This document shows positions 8,113-16,138 of a DNA stretch of 20,910 bases, in pieces. The notes under the pieces are model-generated. The model ran no database searches. It had not been told where the DNA came from and saw only the letters and a list, made by a program, of their open reading frames with translations. The translations under genes were made by a program, and so were the position numbers. This DNA comes from Candidatus Omnitrophota bacterium (lineage in GTDB: Bacteria > Ratteibacteria > UBA8468 > B48-G9 > JAFGKM01): NCBI GenBank assembly GCA_023818745.1, contig JAMWBY010000015.1, forward strand, positions 1 through 20,910, given 5' to 3'. The first letter of the stretch is position 1, and each line of letters begins with the position of its first letter.

Positions 8113-9639
8113 TTAATTTTCCTGTGTTACTCTTAAAACTTCAGAGATTGTGGTAAGACCTTTTTTCACTTTTTCTATTCCATCCATTCTTAATGTTTTC
8201 ATACCTTTTTTCAAAGCCATCTTTTTAATGTTAGACGATGATTCTCTTTTAAGTATTAGTTCTCTAATTTCTTCATCAATAACCAGTAACTCAAAAATAC
8301 CAGTTCTTCCATAATAACCATCTTTTAAACATTTATCACAACCAGTTCCTCTCATAAACTTACCATCTAAAATATCTTTTTCCTCAAGACCTATAGCAGT
8401 AAGAAGTTCTAATGGTGGTTTTTCAACAACAGAACAATCTGGGCAATTTAATCTTATCAATCTTTGAGCCATAACTCCTATTAAAGAAGAAGCAATTAAA
8501 TATGGCTCTATTCCCATATCTATTAATCTTACAATTGCACTTGTTGAATCGTTAGTATGAAGAGTAGAAAAAACAAGATGACCTGTTAAAGATGCTTGAA
8601 TTGCCATTTCCGCTGTTTCTAAATCTCTTATCTCGCCAACCATTATCACATTAGGGTCATGTCTTAAAATAGACCTTAAACCATTTGCAAAAGTTAAACC
8701 AACCTTTGGATTTGTTTGAATTTGATTTATTCCTTCAAGATTATACTCAACAGGGTCTTCAAGAGTTATTATGTTTATTCCTGGATTGTTAATTTTTGAT
8801 AAGGCAGCATATAAGGTAGTGGTTTTCCCACTTCCAGTTGGACCTGTTAATAAAATTATTCCATGGTCAGAATGAATTAATTGATTAAATTTTTTATAAT
8901 TATCTTCTGAAAAACCAAGTTCTTCAAGTCCAAGTAAAAATGTTTCTCTATCAAGCAACCTCAATACAACTGATTCTCCAAAAAAAGTCGGTAGTATTGA
9001 AATTCTTATGTCTATTTTTTTACCATCAACTTTTATAGAAGTTCTTCCATCTTGAGGAATCCTTTTTTCTGCAATATCAAGATTTGACATTATCTTAATT
9101 CTTGTAACAATTGATGGATGAAATTTTTTAGGTAATACAAAAACATCATGTAATACGCCATCTATCCTATATCTAACTTTTAAAAGATTTTCTGTTATCT
9201 GTAAATGAATATCACTTGCTCTCATTGAAATTGCTTTATAAATTATCTGATTTACTATTCTTATAACCGGTGCTTTATTAGCAAGGTCAAGTAAATTTGC
9301 TGTTTCTGTATCAAAATCCTCTTCTATATGGAGTATTTCTTCTGAACTTAAATCATCAATAATTTTTTTTGAAGAACTTGGATGATAATAAAACTTCTCA
9401 ATAACAGACAAAATTTTTTCTTTGCTTGATAACATAATTTTTACATCTCTTTTTAAAATAGTTTTGATTTCTCCAATATCAAGATTGAAAGGATCGCTTG
9501 TTATAATATAAACATCTCCATTATCACCAATTACAGGAATAAAACAATTATTTTTTAGAAAATTGTAAGGAAAAATATTTAAAATTTCTGGGTCTATTCT
9601 ATCTTCAAAGTCGTCAATCCAATTTGTTTTCTTCTCCAT
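8113..9639 (-). CDS. gspE: GspE/PilB-family assembly ATPase
   Basis: A hexameric cytoplasmic ATPase that powers pseudopilus assembly; 508 residues. It has an N-terminal docking domain (about 1-110), the linker IRIVNQIIYKAISMRASDIH, Walker A GPTGSGKT (266-273), an Asp box (ITLEDPVEYN), Walker B VIMVGEIRD (331-339) and a His box (TGHLVFSTLHTND). The zinc-binding C-domain has CPDC (399-402) and CDKC (434-437). All catalytic features are present. It is the only secretion ATPase in the window and there is no PilT-like retraction ATPase. The ATG at 9639 lies 7 nt after gspD. Confidence 0.97.
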   Translation of the reverse strand: MEKKTNWIDDFEDRIDPEILNIFPYNFLKNNCFIPVIGDNGDVYIITSDPFNLDIGEIKTILKRDVKIMLSSKEKILSVIEKFYYHPSSSKKIIDDLSSEEILHIEEDFDTETANLLDLANKAPVIRIVNQIIYKAISMRASDIHLQITENLLKVRYRIDGVLHDVFVLPKKFHPSIVTRIKIMSNLDIAEKRIPQDGRTSIKVDGKKIDIRISILPTFFGESVVLRLLDRETFLLGLEELGFSEDNYKKFNQLIHSDHGIILLTGPTGSGKTTTLYAALSKINNPGINIITLEDPVEYNLEGINQIQTNPKVGLTFANGLRSILRHDPNVIMVGEIRDLETAEMAIQASLTGHLVFSTLHTNDSTSAIVRLIDMGIEPYLIASSLIGVMAQRLIRLNCPDCSVVEKPPLELLTAIGLEEKDILDGKFMRGTGCDKCLKDGYYGRTGIFELLVIDEEIRELILKRESSSNIKKMALKKGMKTLRMDGIEKVKKGLTTISEVLRVTQEN

Positions 9640-9646
9640 TTTTTAA

Positions 9647-11374
9647 TTAACCACCCTTTTCATTTTTAATGACTTTTTCTTTTTCCTGTTTTATCTTTTC
9701 TGCTTCTTCAAAAGTTGAAATTATTCTTGGAGTTATAAATATCATTAAATTTGTCTTTACTGTTTTTGTTGTTTGTTTTCTAAAAAGATGTCCAAGCAAA
9801 GGGATATCACCTAAAAATGGAACTTTCTGAACCGATTTTTCTGCATCATCTCTTAATAATCCACCAAGAACAACTGTTTTCCCATTTGGAATTATTAAAG
9901 TTGTATCTGCCTGCCTTTTTGCAGTGGTTGGTGCTTCAGGAATTCCACCTTCTATAATCTTTGTCACTTCTTGAATAATCTTCAACTTTACATATTTATC
10001 CTGACTTATTTGAGGAATAATTTTCAAAATAATCCCGACATCCTTATAATCATAACTTTTAACAATATCTCCTATCTGTCCTGTGCCATATGCATAAAAT
10101 CTTGTTTCTTTAAGATATGGTATATTTTCACTAACATTTATACTTGCTTCCTGATTATCTGTTGTAACAAGTTGTGGAGTTGAAAGTATCTTAAATTGTG
10201 TATCTTTAGCATATAAATTTATCAATGCACCAACACTTAAAGGAAAAGTAAAATCACCTTTATAAACACCGATTGAAAGTCCAGAAGGTGGCACTCCTGT
10301 TTTTATATAGTCATAAAGTGTGCCAAGATTTGTTCCTGCAATTCCTGTATATGTTTCTCCATCAAATTTCCACGTATTAGCCCATTCAACTCCAATTTCT
10401 TTAAATTTGTCAAATGTAACTTCTGCTATAAGGGCTTCAATTAAAACCTGATTGGGTAAAACATCAAGTTCTTTTACAATTTTTTCAATTGTTGGAAAAT
10501 TTTGTGGGTCTGAATATACCACTATTGAATTTGTTGCCTTAACTGGAACTACATATGGCTGTAAAGTTGCAGTAGTTGTTACTGGTGTTCTAAAAGTTGT
10601 TATAGTAGGAGTAGTTGGAACTGCTTGAGTAGTAGGAGTTGGAGTCGTTGTTCCTGTTGTTCTTGAAGGAATTGTTCTTATTGTTGGAGTTGTTGGTGTT
10701 GGAGTTGAAGGAGTTACAGTTCTAACAGTAGGTGTTACCCTTTGAAATACTTGAGTTAAGACATTAGCAATCTCTTCTGCATCTGCATTCTGCAATTTAA
10801 AAACTCTTATTTCTTCTTGACCAGGTGGACTTGGTTTATCAAAGTTATCAATAATCTCTTTAATTTTTTTTATATTTTCTCCTATATCTGAAATTATTAA
10901 AGTATTTGTCCTTGTATCAATAGTAATCTGCCCACCTTTTGATAAATATGGAGTTATTAAGGGTGAAATATTATCTGAGGGATAATATTTTAAAGTAATA
11001 ATTTGATTTATAAATTCGTCTTCTTTATCTTTTGGAACTTCTCCTATGTTTATAAATTTAGATATCTGTTTTCCCTCAGTTATTGAAGTAATCAGACACA
11101 AACCCTCTTTTTTAATAACTGTAAAACCGTAAAAATTTAAAATTGCTTTAAAATTTCTATCTATTTGGTCAACCGGTATAGGTGTTTTTGAATAAATTGT
11201 TATCATTCCTTTTACATTGGGGTCTATAACATAATTTTCTTTTGTTATTTCACCTATAAATTTTATAAATGTCTTTATCTCAACATTATTAAAATTAAGA
11301 TAAAATTCTTTTTCCCCAAAAACAAAAGCTGAAAATAAAAAGAAAATTAAAATTCTTTTTAATCTTAGAGACAT
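9647..11374 (-). CDS. gspD: GspD-type secretin with a Thr/Pro-rich linker
   Basis: Outer-membrane secretin of 575 residues. It has a signal peptide (1-20, ending FVFG/EKEF), an N0 domain (about 22-100; FYLNFNNVEIKTFIKFIGEI), two ring domains (about 120-185 and 188-305), and the secretin channel (about 310-555) with VPFLGDIPLLGHLF and the terminal LMIFITPRII. The second ring domain is interrupted at 213-271 by a low-complexity stretch in which about half the residues are Thr and many of the rest Pro; it resumes at YVVPVKATNSIVVYSD. It lacks a long C-terminal pilotin-binding domain. It starts at the ATG at 11374, with AGAGG about 11 nt upstream. It is the first of the canonical gsp series. Confidence 0.95.
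   Translation of the reverse strand: MSLRLKRILIFFLFSAFVFGEKEFYLNFNNVEIKTFIKFIGEITKENYVIDPNVKGMITIYSKTPIPVDQIDRNFKAILNFYGFTVIKKEGLCLITSITEGKQISKFINIGEVPKDKEDEFINQIITLKYYPSDNISPLITPYLSKGGQITIDTRTNTLIISDIGENIKKIKEIIDNFDKPSPPGQEEIRVFKLQNADAEEIANVLTQVFQRVTPTVRTVTPSTPTPTTPTIRTIPSRTTGTTTPTPTTQAVPTTPTITTFRTPVTTTATLQPYVVPVKATNSIVVYSDPQNFPTIEKIVKELDVLPNQVLIEALIAEVTFDKFKEIGVEWANTWKFDGETYTGIAGTNLGTLYDYIKTGVPPSGLSIGVYKGDFTFPLSVGALINLYAKDTQFKILSTPQLVTTDNQEASINVSENIPYLKETRFYAYGTGQIGDIVKSYDYKDVGIILKIIPQISQDKYVKLKIIQEVTKIIEGGIPEAPTTAKRQADTTLIIPNGKTVVLGGLLRDDAEKSVQKVPFLGDIPLLGHLFRKQTTKTVKTNLMIFITPRIISTFEEAEKIKQEKEKVIKNEKGG
10562..10738 (-). repeat. Low-complexity Thr/Pro codon tract within gspD
   Basis: Runs of ACT/ACA and CCA/CCT codons encode residues 213-271 of GspD (for example TPSTPTPTTPT and TGTTTPTPTTQ). 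The tract looks like an expanded short-unit repeat that has partly decayed. It interrupts a ring domain at a loop that is often Ser/Gly-rich in proteobacterial GspD. Confidence 0.7.
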
Positions 11375-11377
11375 TTC

Positions 11378-12286
11378 TTAACGAACCTCTCTACCAAATC
11401 CACCAGAAATAACCTCTATTGTTCTTTCAATTTCTGCTTTTACTTCTTCATCTTTTTCTACTTTTAATTTGTCAAGAAGTATATTTAAAACTGCTGGATT
11501 ATACTCCATTGAAGCGATTATCTTCAATGCGTTTTTTCTCACATCAGGATTTTCATCATTTAAATAATTAAGTATTGTCTGATCAACTGACCTTACTTTT
11601 TTTGTCTCTCCAGTAGTAGAAGTATAAGAAAGTATTTGTTCTATTGCATCAGTTAAAGTTTTCCTTGTTCCTTCATCCTTCTCATATTTCAATCTTACTA
11701 GAAGAGTCCTTAAAGCAAAAAGTTGATTTATATAACCTTTATCCTGTGTTGTTGTATCTTGTGTGCTTCTTGCAGTAATAGACCTTTCAGTATAAATTCT
11801 TATTGCATATTTTCTTATAGTGGGGTCTGGGTCTTCCATATATTTTAAAAAAGTATCCTCTGTGCCAAATAAAACATCAAGAGCAACTCTTGAAAGGTCG
11901 CTTACTTCTGGATCTGAATCGTTAAGAAGAAGAAAAAGATCTGAAATAAACTGAACCCCAACTAAACTTACTGTTTGCGTTGAAGATGTTCCACTTGTTG
12001 TTCCTGTGGTATTGAATATTCCAGATGTTCCCAGTAAAGAGACAAGATATGTTAATGCCTGTTTTCTAACTTTAGGGTCTGGATGTCTTAATTTGCTACC
12101 AATTGTAGAATTAATTACACTTAATATTTTTGCCCTGATATCTTCTTCAGTTAATTCCTTTCTCTCAGTAGTCAATAAAGTTGTTCCTCCTGATGACCTA
12201 CTTGTTCCAGAACTTGATGTCTGACTATAAATCTTTCCTTTAAATACTAATGTTACCATTATAATCAACATTATTTGTTTTTTCAT
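11378..12286 (-). CDS. Secreted HEAT-repeat protein between the two secretin genes
   Basis: A 302-residue protein with an N-terminal signal peptide (about 1-21, ending KIYS/QTSS), a Ser/Thr-rich linker, and at least four HEAT-like helical repeats, each opened by an acidic-Pro turn: HPDPKVRKQALTYLV, DSDPEVSDLSRVALDVL, DPDPTIRKYAIRIY and DENPDVRKNALKII. HEAT solenoids bind proteins, so a periplasmic scaffold or secretin-assembly role is a reasonable inference from its place between two secretin genes. It has no lipobox Cys, so it is not an obvious lipoprotein pilotin. The ATG at 12286 is chosen because AGGAGG sits 8 nt upstream; a GTG at 12295 would overlap that site. It ends 3 nt before gspD. 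I do not recognise a named family. Confidence 0.88.
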   Translation of the reverse strand: MKKQIMLIIMVTLVFKGKIYSQTSSSGTSRSSGGTTLLTTERKELTEEDIRAKILSVINSTIGSKLRHPDPKVRKQALTYLVSLLGTSGIFNTTGTTSGTSSTQTVSLVGVQFISDLFLLLNDSDPEVSDLSRVALDVLFGTEDTFLKYMEDPDPTIRKYAIRIYTERSITARSTQDTTTQDKGYINQLFALRTLLVRLKYEKDEGTRKTLTDAIEQILSYTSTTGETKKVRSVDQTILNYLNDENPDVRKNALKIIASMEYNPAVLNILLDKLKVEKDEEVKAEIERTIEVISGGFGREVR

Positions 12287-12294
12287 CTTTTTCA

Positions 12295-12300
12295 CCTCCT
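12295..12300 (-). promoter_or_regulatory. Perfect Shine-Dalgarno for the HEAT-repeat gene
   Basis: AGGAGG on the minus strand with 8 nt to the ATG at 12286-12284. It rules out the in-frame GTG at 12295-12293, which overlaps it. Confidence 0.8.
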
Positions 12301-12316
12301 AAATTTCTCTGTTTAA

Positions 12317-14146
12317 TTAAAAACTTTTAATAAATTTATCACCTATTGGTTCCTCAGATTTTTTAATATCCGGAGTTGTTAATATTTTCCCTTCTTCAAA
12401 AGATGTGACAATATAAGGAGTTATAAAAAGAATAAGTTCGCTTTTGTGTTTTGAATATTTTGGCTTTTTAAATAAATATCCAAGTATTGGAATCTTTCTT
12501 AAAAATGGACCTCCTCTTTCATCTATTCCCTCATCTTCTTTAATTAAACCACCAACTACAAGTGAATTGCCATCAAATAATGTTATCTTTTGAGTTGCTG
12601 CTCTTTCGGCAATCACAGGATATTCTACGAAATATGTAGCACCAGAACGAACTACCCAATCTACTAAATTTCTATCAACTATTTGTGTATCAAGAGTAAC
12701 AGTTCTGTTTGGATTAATTGTTGGAGTAATGTTAAAAGTAATACCAATCTCCTCTTCATTCACTGTAACTGTAGTAGTTGCTGCCCTCATCTGACCTGTT
12801 GTAGGGTCATAAGTATAAGTTGTTGAGGTTGAAATAAAAGGATAAGTTGTAATAACCCTTATCTCTGCAGGTTCTCCATTTAAAGTCATTATTTTAGGTG
12901 ATTGAATTAATCTGGTTTTACCATATTCAGAAAGTGCTGTTATTAAAGCATTAAAATCTCTATGAGAAATACCAAAAGAAAATCTACCTGTTGGAAGGGA
13001 TGAGGGTGAAAAATTATCACCCCATCTTGGACCGTATAAATTAATATTCAAAGCATCTATAAATCTGTTTGTTATTAGCCAGTCAATAGCAAACATATTT
13101 TCGGTTTTAGACCTGATTTCAACAAGTTTTGCTTCAATTAAAACCTGGGAAATTGGGGTATCTAATGAAGAAATAATTTCTGATATTCTTGATAGTAAAT
13201 CTGATTTGTCTGTGTTAACGATTATTGAGTTTGTTCTTGGTTCTAAAATTATGTCTACGTCTCTAAATGTTTCTTTTAATACTTTTACTATACTTTTAGC
13301 ATCGCCAAATCTCACATTAAAAACCCCTTTACCTGCTTGCTTAAATACACCCATTTTCTTTTCATATTCATCCTTTGTCATAATTTTTACAACATTATCT
13401 TCATAAACATACTTAAGACCATTTGCCTCACATATTAGATCAAGAACTTTTTTTAAAGGTAAATCCTGAATATTTAAAGTGACCCTTCCAGAAACACCTT
13501 TACTTAAAATTATATTTACTCCTGTAAAATCATAAATAAGTTTTAATGTTTGCTGTAAATCAGCATTTGTTAAATTAAGAGTAACCAACTTTTCTCCAAC
13601 TTCTCCAAGCATTGGTTTTACTGCTCTTTCTGCTTCTTTTTGGATAATATTATCAAGTTCAAATCTTGCTTTGTTTGCAAGACGAATCGCTTCTGTGTAT
13701 TGTCCGTCGTTGAATGATTTATAAGCCATTTGAAATACAGAATTTGGTGTAAGCATATCAAAGTCAGAAATATTATGTCTTGTCTTCATCTCTTTCAAAT
13801 AATCGCTTGTTTCCATAAGAATTCTTTGGGCATATTCTATTAACTTTTGAGCCGCTTCTTTAGAAACTGTTATTTCTTTCTCAATACCTTCCTCTAATTT
13901 ATATGTTTCCTGAACACCTAATTCTTTAAGTTTTGCCTTTGCACTCTGTATATAATTATTAACCTGGCTACTCTTGAAAGAAGGAGCAAGTCCTTGAATT
14001 TTGGTAAAAATACTAAGCGCTTCTGAATACTTCCCTTGATTATATAAATTTACACCTTGCTTATAAAGTTCTTCAAGATTATAACTTGTTTGACCTATAA
14101 CAAGAACACTTAAAAACAAACTCACAATTATAACAAATTTCTTCAT
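12317..14146 (-). CDS. TPR-containing PilQ/GspD-like secretin
   Basis: A second outer-membrane secretin, 609 residues. It has a signal peptide (1-19, LSVLVIGQ/TS), a TPR-like helical region (24-60, GVNLYNQGKYSEALSIFTKI, and a second helix pair at 139-170, AYKSFNDGQYTEAIRLANKA), an STN/N0 domain (187-258, VTLNLTNADLQQTLKLIYDF), an N1 ring domain (273-333) and a secretin core (about 335-583) ending IPILGYLFKKPKYSK and ILFITPYIV. The TPR front resembles secretins of PVC bacteria (Amuc_1098-like) more than proteobacterial PilQ with AMIN domains; that comparison is from memory. The ATG at 14146 follows AAAGGGGA. A promoter-like sequence occupies the gap before it. It is clearly not a copy of the downstream gspD: domain plan and sequence differ. 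Confidence 0.92.
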   Translation of the reverse strand: MKKFVIIVSLFLSVLVIGQTSYNLEELYKQGVNLYNQGKYSEALSIFTKIQGLAPSFKSSQVNNYIQSAKAKLKELGVQETYKLEEGIEKEITVSKEAAQKLIEYAQRILMETSDYLKEMKTRHNISDFDMLTPNSVFQMAYKSFNDGQYTEAIRLANKARFELDNIIQKEAERAVKPMLGEVGEKLVTLNLTNADLQQTLKLIYDFTGVNIILSKGVSGRVTLNIQDLPLKKVLDLICEANGLKYVYEDNVVKIMTKDEYEKKMGVFKQAGKGVFNVRFGDAKSIVKVLKETFRDVDIILEPRTNSIIVNTDKSDLLSRISEIISSLDTPISQVLIEAKLVEIRSKTENMFAIDWLITNRFIDALNINLYGPRWGDNFSPSSLPTGRFSFGISHRDFNALITALSEYGKTRLIQSPKIMTLNGEPAEIRVITTYPFISTSTTYTYDPTTGQMRAATTTVTVNEEEIGITFNITPTINPNRTVTLDTQIVDRNLVDWVVRSGATYFVEYPVIAERAATQKITLFDGNSLVVGGLIKEDEGIDERGGPFLRKIPILGYLFKKPKYSKHKSELILFITPYIVTSFEEGKILTTPDIKKSEEPIGDKFIKSF

Positions 14147-14161
14147 TTTTTCCCCTTTGTT

Positions 14162-14190
14162 ATTTTACCTTTTTTATCTTTCATTGTCAA
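14162..14190 (-). promoter_or_regulatory. Sigma-70-like promoter before the TPR secretin
   Basis: The -35 TTGACA (14190-14185) and -10 TAAAAT (14167-14162) are separated by exactly 17 nt, in the longest intergenic gap of the cluster (45 nt). It matches the promoter before the tRNA in both hexamers and spacing. The predicted start, near 14155, leaves a leader of only about 9 nt that would begin at the ribosome site, so initiation may be slightly different or the leader very short. Confidence 0.55.
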
Positions 14191-14191
14191 C

Positions 14192-16135
14192 TTATTGAGC
14201 ACTAATTTCATATATTAGACCTTCTTTTGATAAGTAAAGTTTACTATTTTCCCTCTTTAAGATTTTATATCCCTCAACAGTATCTCCTATTGTTACTCTA
14301 TAAGTTCTTTTTTCTCCTTCTATAAAGAAATATTCTACTCCTTCAAGAATCATTCTTCCTCTATAAATAAGTGGGCATTCTTTCTGAAGCAATACAAAGG
14401 GTAAGGGTTCTACTTTTTGAACTTTTGGAATTTCTGGTAATTTAGGACTAACTGTAACTTCCGTAGTAGTAAGTGGAGTTGGTTTTTCAATTGAAGCAAT
14501 TTTGGGTGCAGTTAATGGTTCTGGTTTTGAAATTTTTTCTTCTGGTTTTAAAATACTTATAAATTTAGGAGGTTTCATTATTGATATAACCTCTGGCTTT
14601 TTAGCAAATATTATATTTGTTGGGATAGGTTTTCTCATTACCTCCATTGTTAATCTACCTGTGGAAAATGGGTCTCTTTTACCTTCTATATCAATTTTCT
14701 CTTTTGTATAATAAACAAGTTCTTCTTTTGCAAAAGATTCTGATGATGGCTTCTTTTCTTCTTTTTTTATATCTATTTCTCCAATTATCATTTTTAACCT
14801 TTCTTCAGGTGTAACCAATTTCCTCATATACATAAAAAATTCTGAAAGCCATAATAATAAAAGAATTAAAAATACAAATTTAAAAATATTTCTTCTCAAA
14901 AATACATTCAACTGGAATGGTTCTTTATACGTAACTGCTTTTGGTCTTTTTGCAGGAATAACTTTAGGTCTTTCTACTTTCTCAACAACTTCTATAGGTA
15001 TCTTCTTTGGAATTTTTTTCTTAGAAACTATTATAAAACTTGAAATATTTTTTATGGAACTGGTTATTTGTTGCTTTGGTTCTGAAGATATTTCTGATAT
15101 TGTTTTCTTTAAACCCGATAAGTATGTATTTATTTTCTTTTCTTCCTGTGCTTTTTTAAGAAGTGTTTCTTTTTCCTTCTTTAAAATTTCTTCTTTTATT
15201 TTAGAAAGTTCAATCTTTTTTTCTTTTTCTCTTTGTTTTCTATCAGTTGCAATAGAAGATAAAAGAACTCCTTTTTCTCTTTTTATATGGTTTGCAAGTT
15301 CTTTCTGTCTAAGAAATTGAATAAGAACTTCTCTCCTGCTTTCTCTATCCTTCTTCGCTTTCTCTATCCTTAATAACCTCTCTTGCTCTGCCTTCCTATG
15401 TAATTCCTCTCGCTCTCTCCTCTTGCTCTCTTCTTCTTCCTTCCTCCTCTTGGCTTCCTCTTCTCTCTTCTTTATCTCCTCTTGTCTTTTTCTCTCCGCC
15501 TCCTCTTTTATCCTCTTTATCTCCTCTTGTCTTACTCTCTCCCTCTCTTCTTTTTCTAATATCGCTTTTTGTCTTAATTTCTCCTGCTCCTCTACCCTCG
15601 CTTTTAATAAATTTATAAGAACTTGTCTCCTGCTTTCTCTATCCTTCTTCGCTTTCTCTATCCTTAATAACCTCTCTTGCTCTGCCTTCCTATGTAATTC
15701 CTCTCGCTCTCTCCTCTTGCTCTCTTCTTCTTCCTTCCTCCTCTTGACTTCCTCTTCTCTCTTCTTTAACTCCTCTTGTCTTTTTCTCTCCGCTTCCTCT
15801 TTTATCCTCTTTATCTCCTCTTTTTGCTTCTCTTTCTTTTCTAAAATCAATAATTTTTTCTTTTTTCTCTCTTCTCTTTTTTTCGCCACAAGAGCAAGCA
15901 ATTTTTCTCTTCTTTCTTTTTTTCTCTTGCTATTTAATTTGAATGCTTTATTTACTTCCTGTGGTTTAACACTTTTTCTTTCTTCATATGTTTGGGGATG
16001 CTTTATTTGGGGGATGGATCTTTTTAATTTCAATTTTTTTGCTCTTTCCTCTCTCTTCCTTTTAATAAATTCAACTAACTTATCTTTCTTCTCTTTTCTA
16101 CTTATTATATTTTTTCTGGTTCTTTTTTCTTCCAT
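14192..16135 (-). CDS. GspC/PilP-like periplasmic connector with a giant charged cytoplasmic rod
   Basis: A 647-residue protein. Residues 1-410 are almost wholly charged (Glu, Lys, Arg) and predicted helical, with blocks such as KKREEEVKRRKEEEESK. One membrane segment follows (about 417-437, IFKFVFLILLLLWLSEFF), then a Pro-rich periplasmic linker with the PilP-like KRDPFSTGRL (486-495), and a small C-terminal domain (about 586-645: CPLIYRGRMILEGVEYFF, then VTIGDTVEGYKILKR) of the GspC homology-region/PilP fold that contacts secretin N0 domains. GspC normally has a cytoplasmic tail of only tens of residues, so the rod is exceptional. A motif like KLLALVAKKREER recurs at 19-31, 78-90, 171-184 and 269-282. 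It sits between pilO and a secretin, as expected for this role. The ribosome site AAGGAT precedes the ATG. Confidence 0.83.
   Translation of the reverse strand: MEEKRTRKNIISRKEKKDKLVEFIKRKREERAKKLKLKRSIPQIKHPQTYEERKSVKPQEVNKAFKLNSKRKKERREKLLALVAKKREERKKKKLLILEKKEKQKEEIKRIKEEAERKRQEELKKREEEVKRRKEEEESKRREREELHRKAEQERLLRIEKAKKDRESRRQVLINLLKARVEEQEKLRQKAILEKEERERVRQEEIKRIKEEAERKRQEEIKKREEEAKRRKEEEESKRREREELHRKAEQERLLRIEKAKKDRESRREVLIQFLRQKELANHIKREKGVLLSSIATDRKQREKEKKIELSKIKEEILKKEKETLLKKAQEEKKINTYLSGLKKTISEISSEPKQQITSSIKNISSFIIVSKKKIPKKIPIEVVEKVERPKVIPAKRPKAVTYKEPFQLNVFLRRNIFKFVFLILLLLWLSEFFMYMRKLVTPEERLKMIIGEIDIKKEEKKPSSESFAKEELVYYTKEKIDIEGKRDPFSTGRLTMEVMRKPIPTNIIFAKKPEVISIMKPPKFISILKPEEKISKPEPLTAPKIASIEKPTPLTTTEVTVSPKLPEIPKVQKVEPLPFVLLQKECPLIYRGRMILEGVEYFFIEGEKRTYRVTIGDTVEGYKILKRENSKLYLSKEGLIYEISAQ
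15321..15528 (-). repeat. 208-bp direct repeat, copy A (protein residues about 203-272)
   Basis: It aligns without gaps to 15615-15822 at an offset of 294 bp (98 codons). I count 4 differences in 208 bases, three of which change the residue (Gln/Glu, Ala/Val, Ile/Leu). It encodes the stretch from EEIKRIKEEAERKRQ to KAKKDRESRREVLI. The tract is almost pure pyrimidine on the + strand. Confidence 0.93.
15615..15822 (-). repeat. 208-bp direct repeat, copy B (protein residues about 105-174)
   Basis: Partner of 15321-15528. The offset is a multiple of three, so the duplication preserves the frame and lengthens the charged helix by 98 residues counting the intervening segment. The near identity at DNA level points to a recent duplication or to continuing gene conversion. 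Confidence 0.93.
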
Positions 16136-16138
16136 AAA

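Noticed and set aside
15321..15822. CRISPR-like or mobile-element origin of the paired repeats
   Set aside because: There are only two copies, 208 bp long, coding and in frame, with no inverted ends, transposase or spacer pattern.
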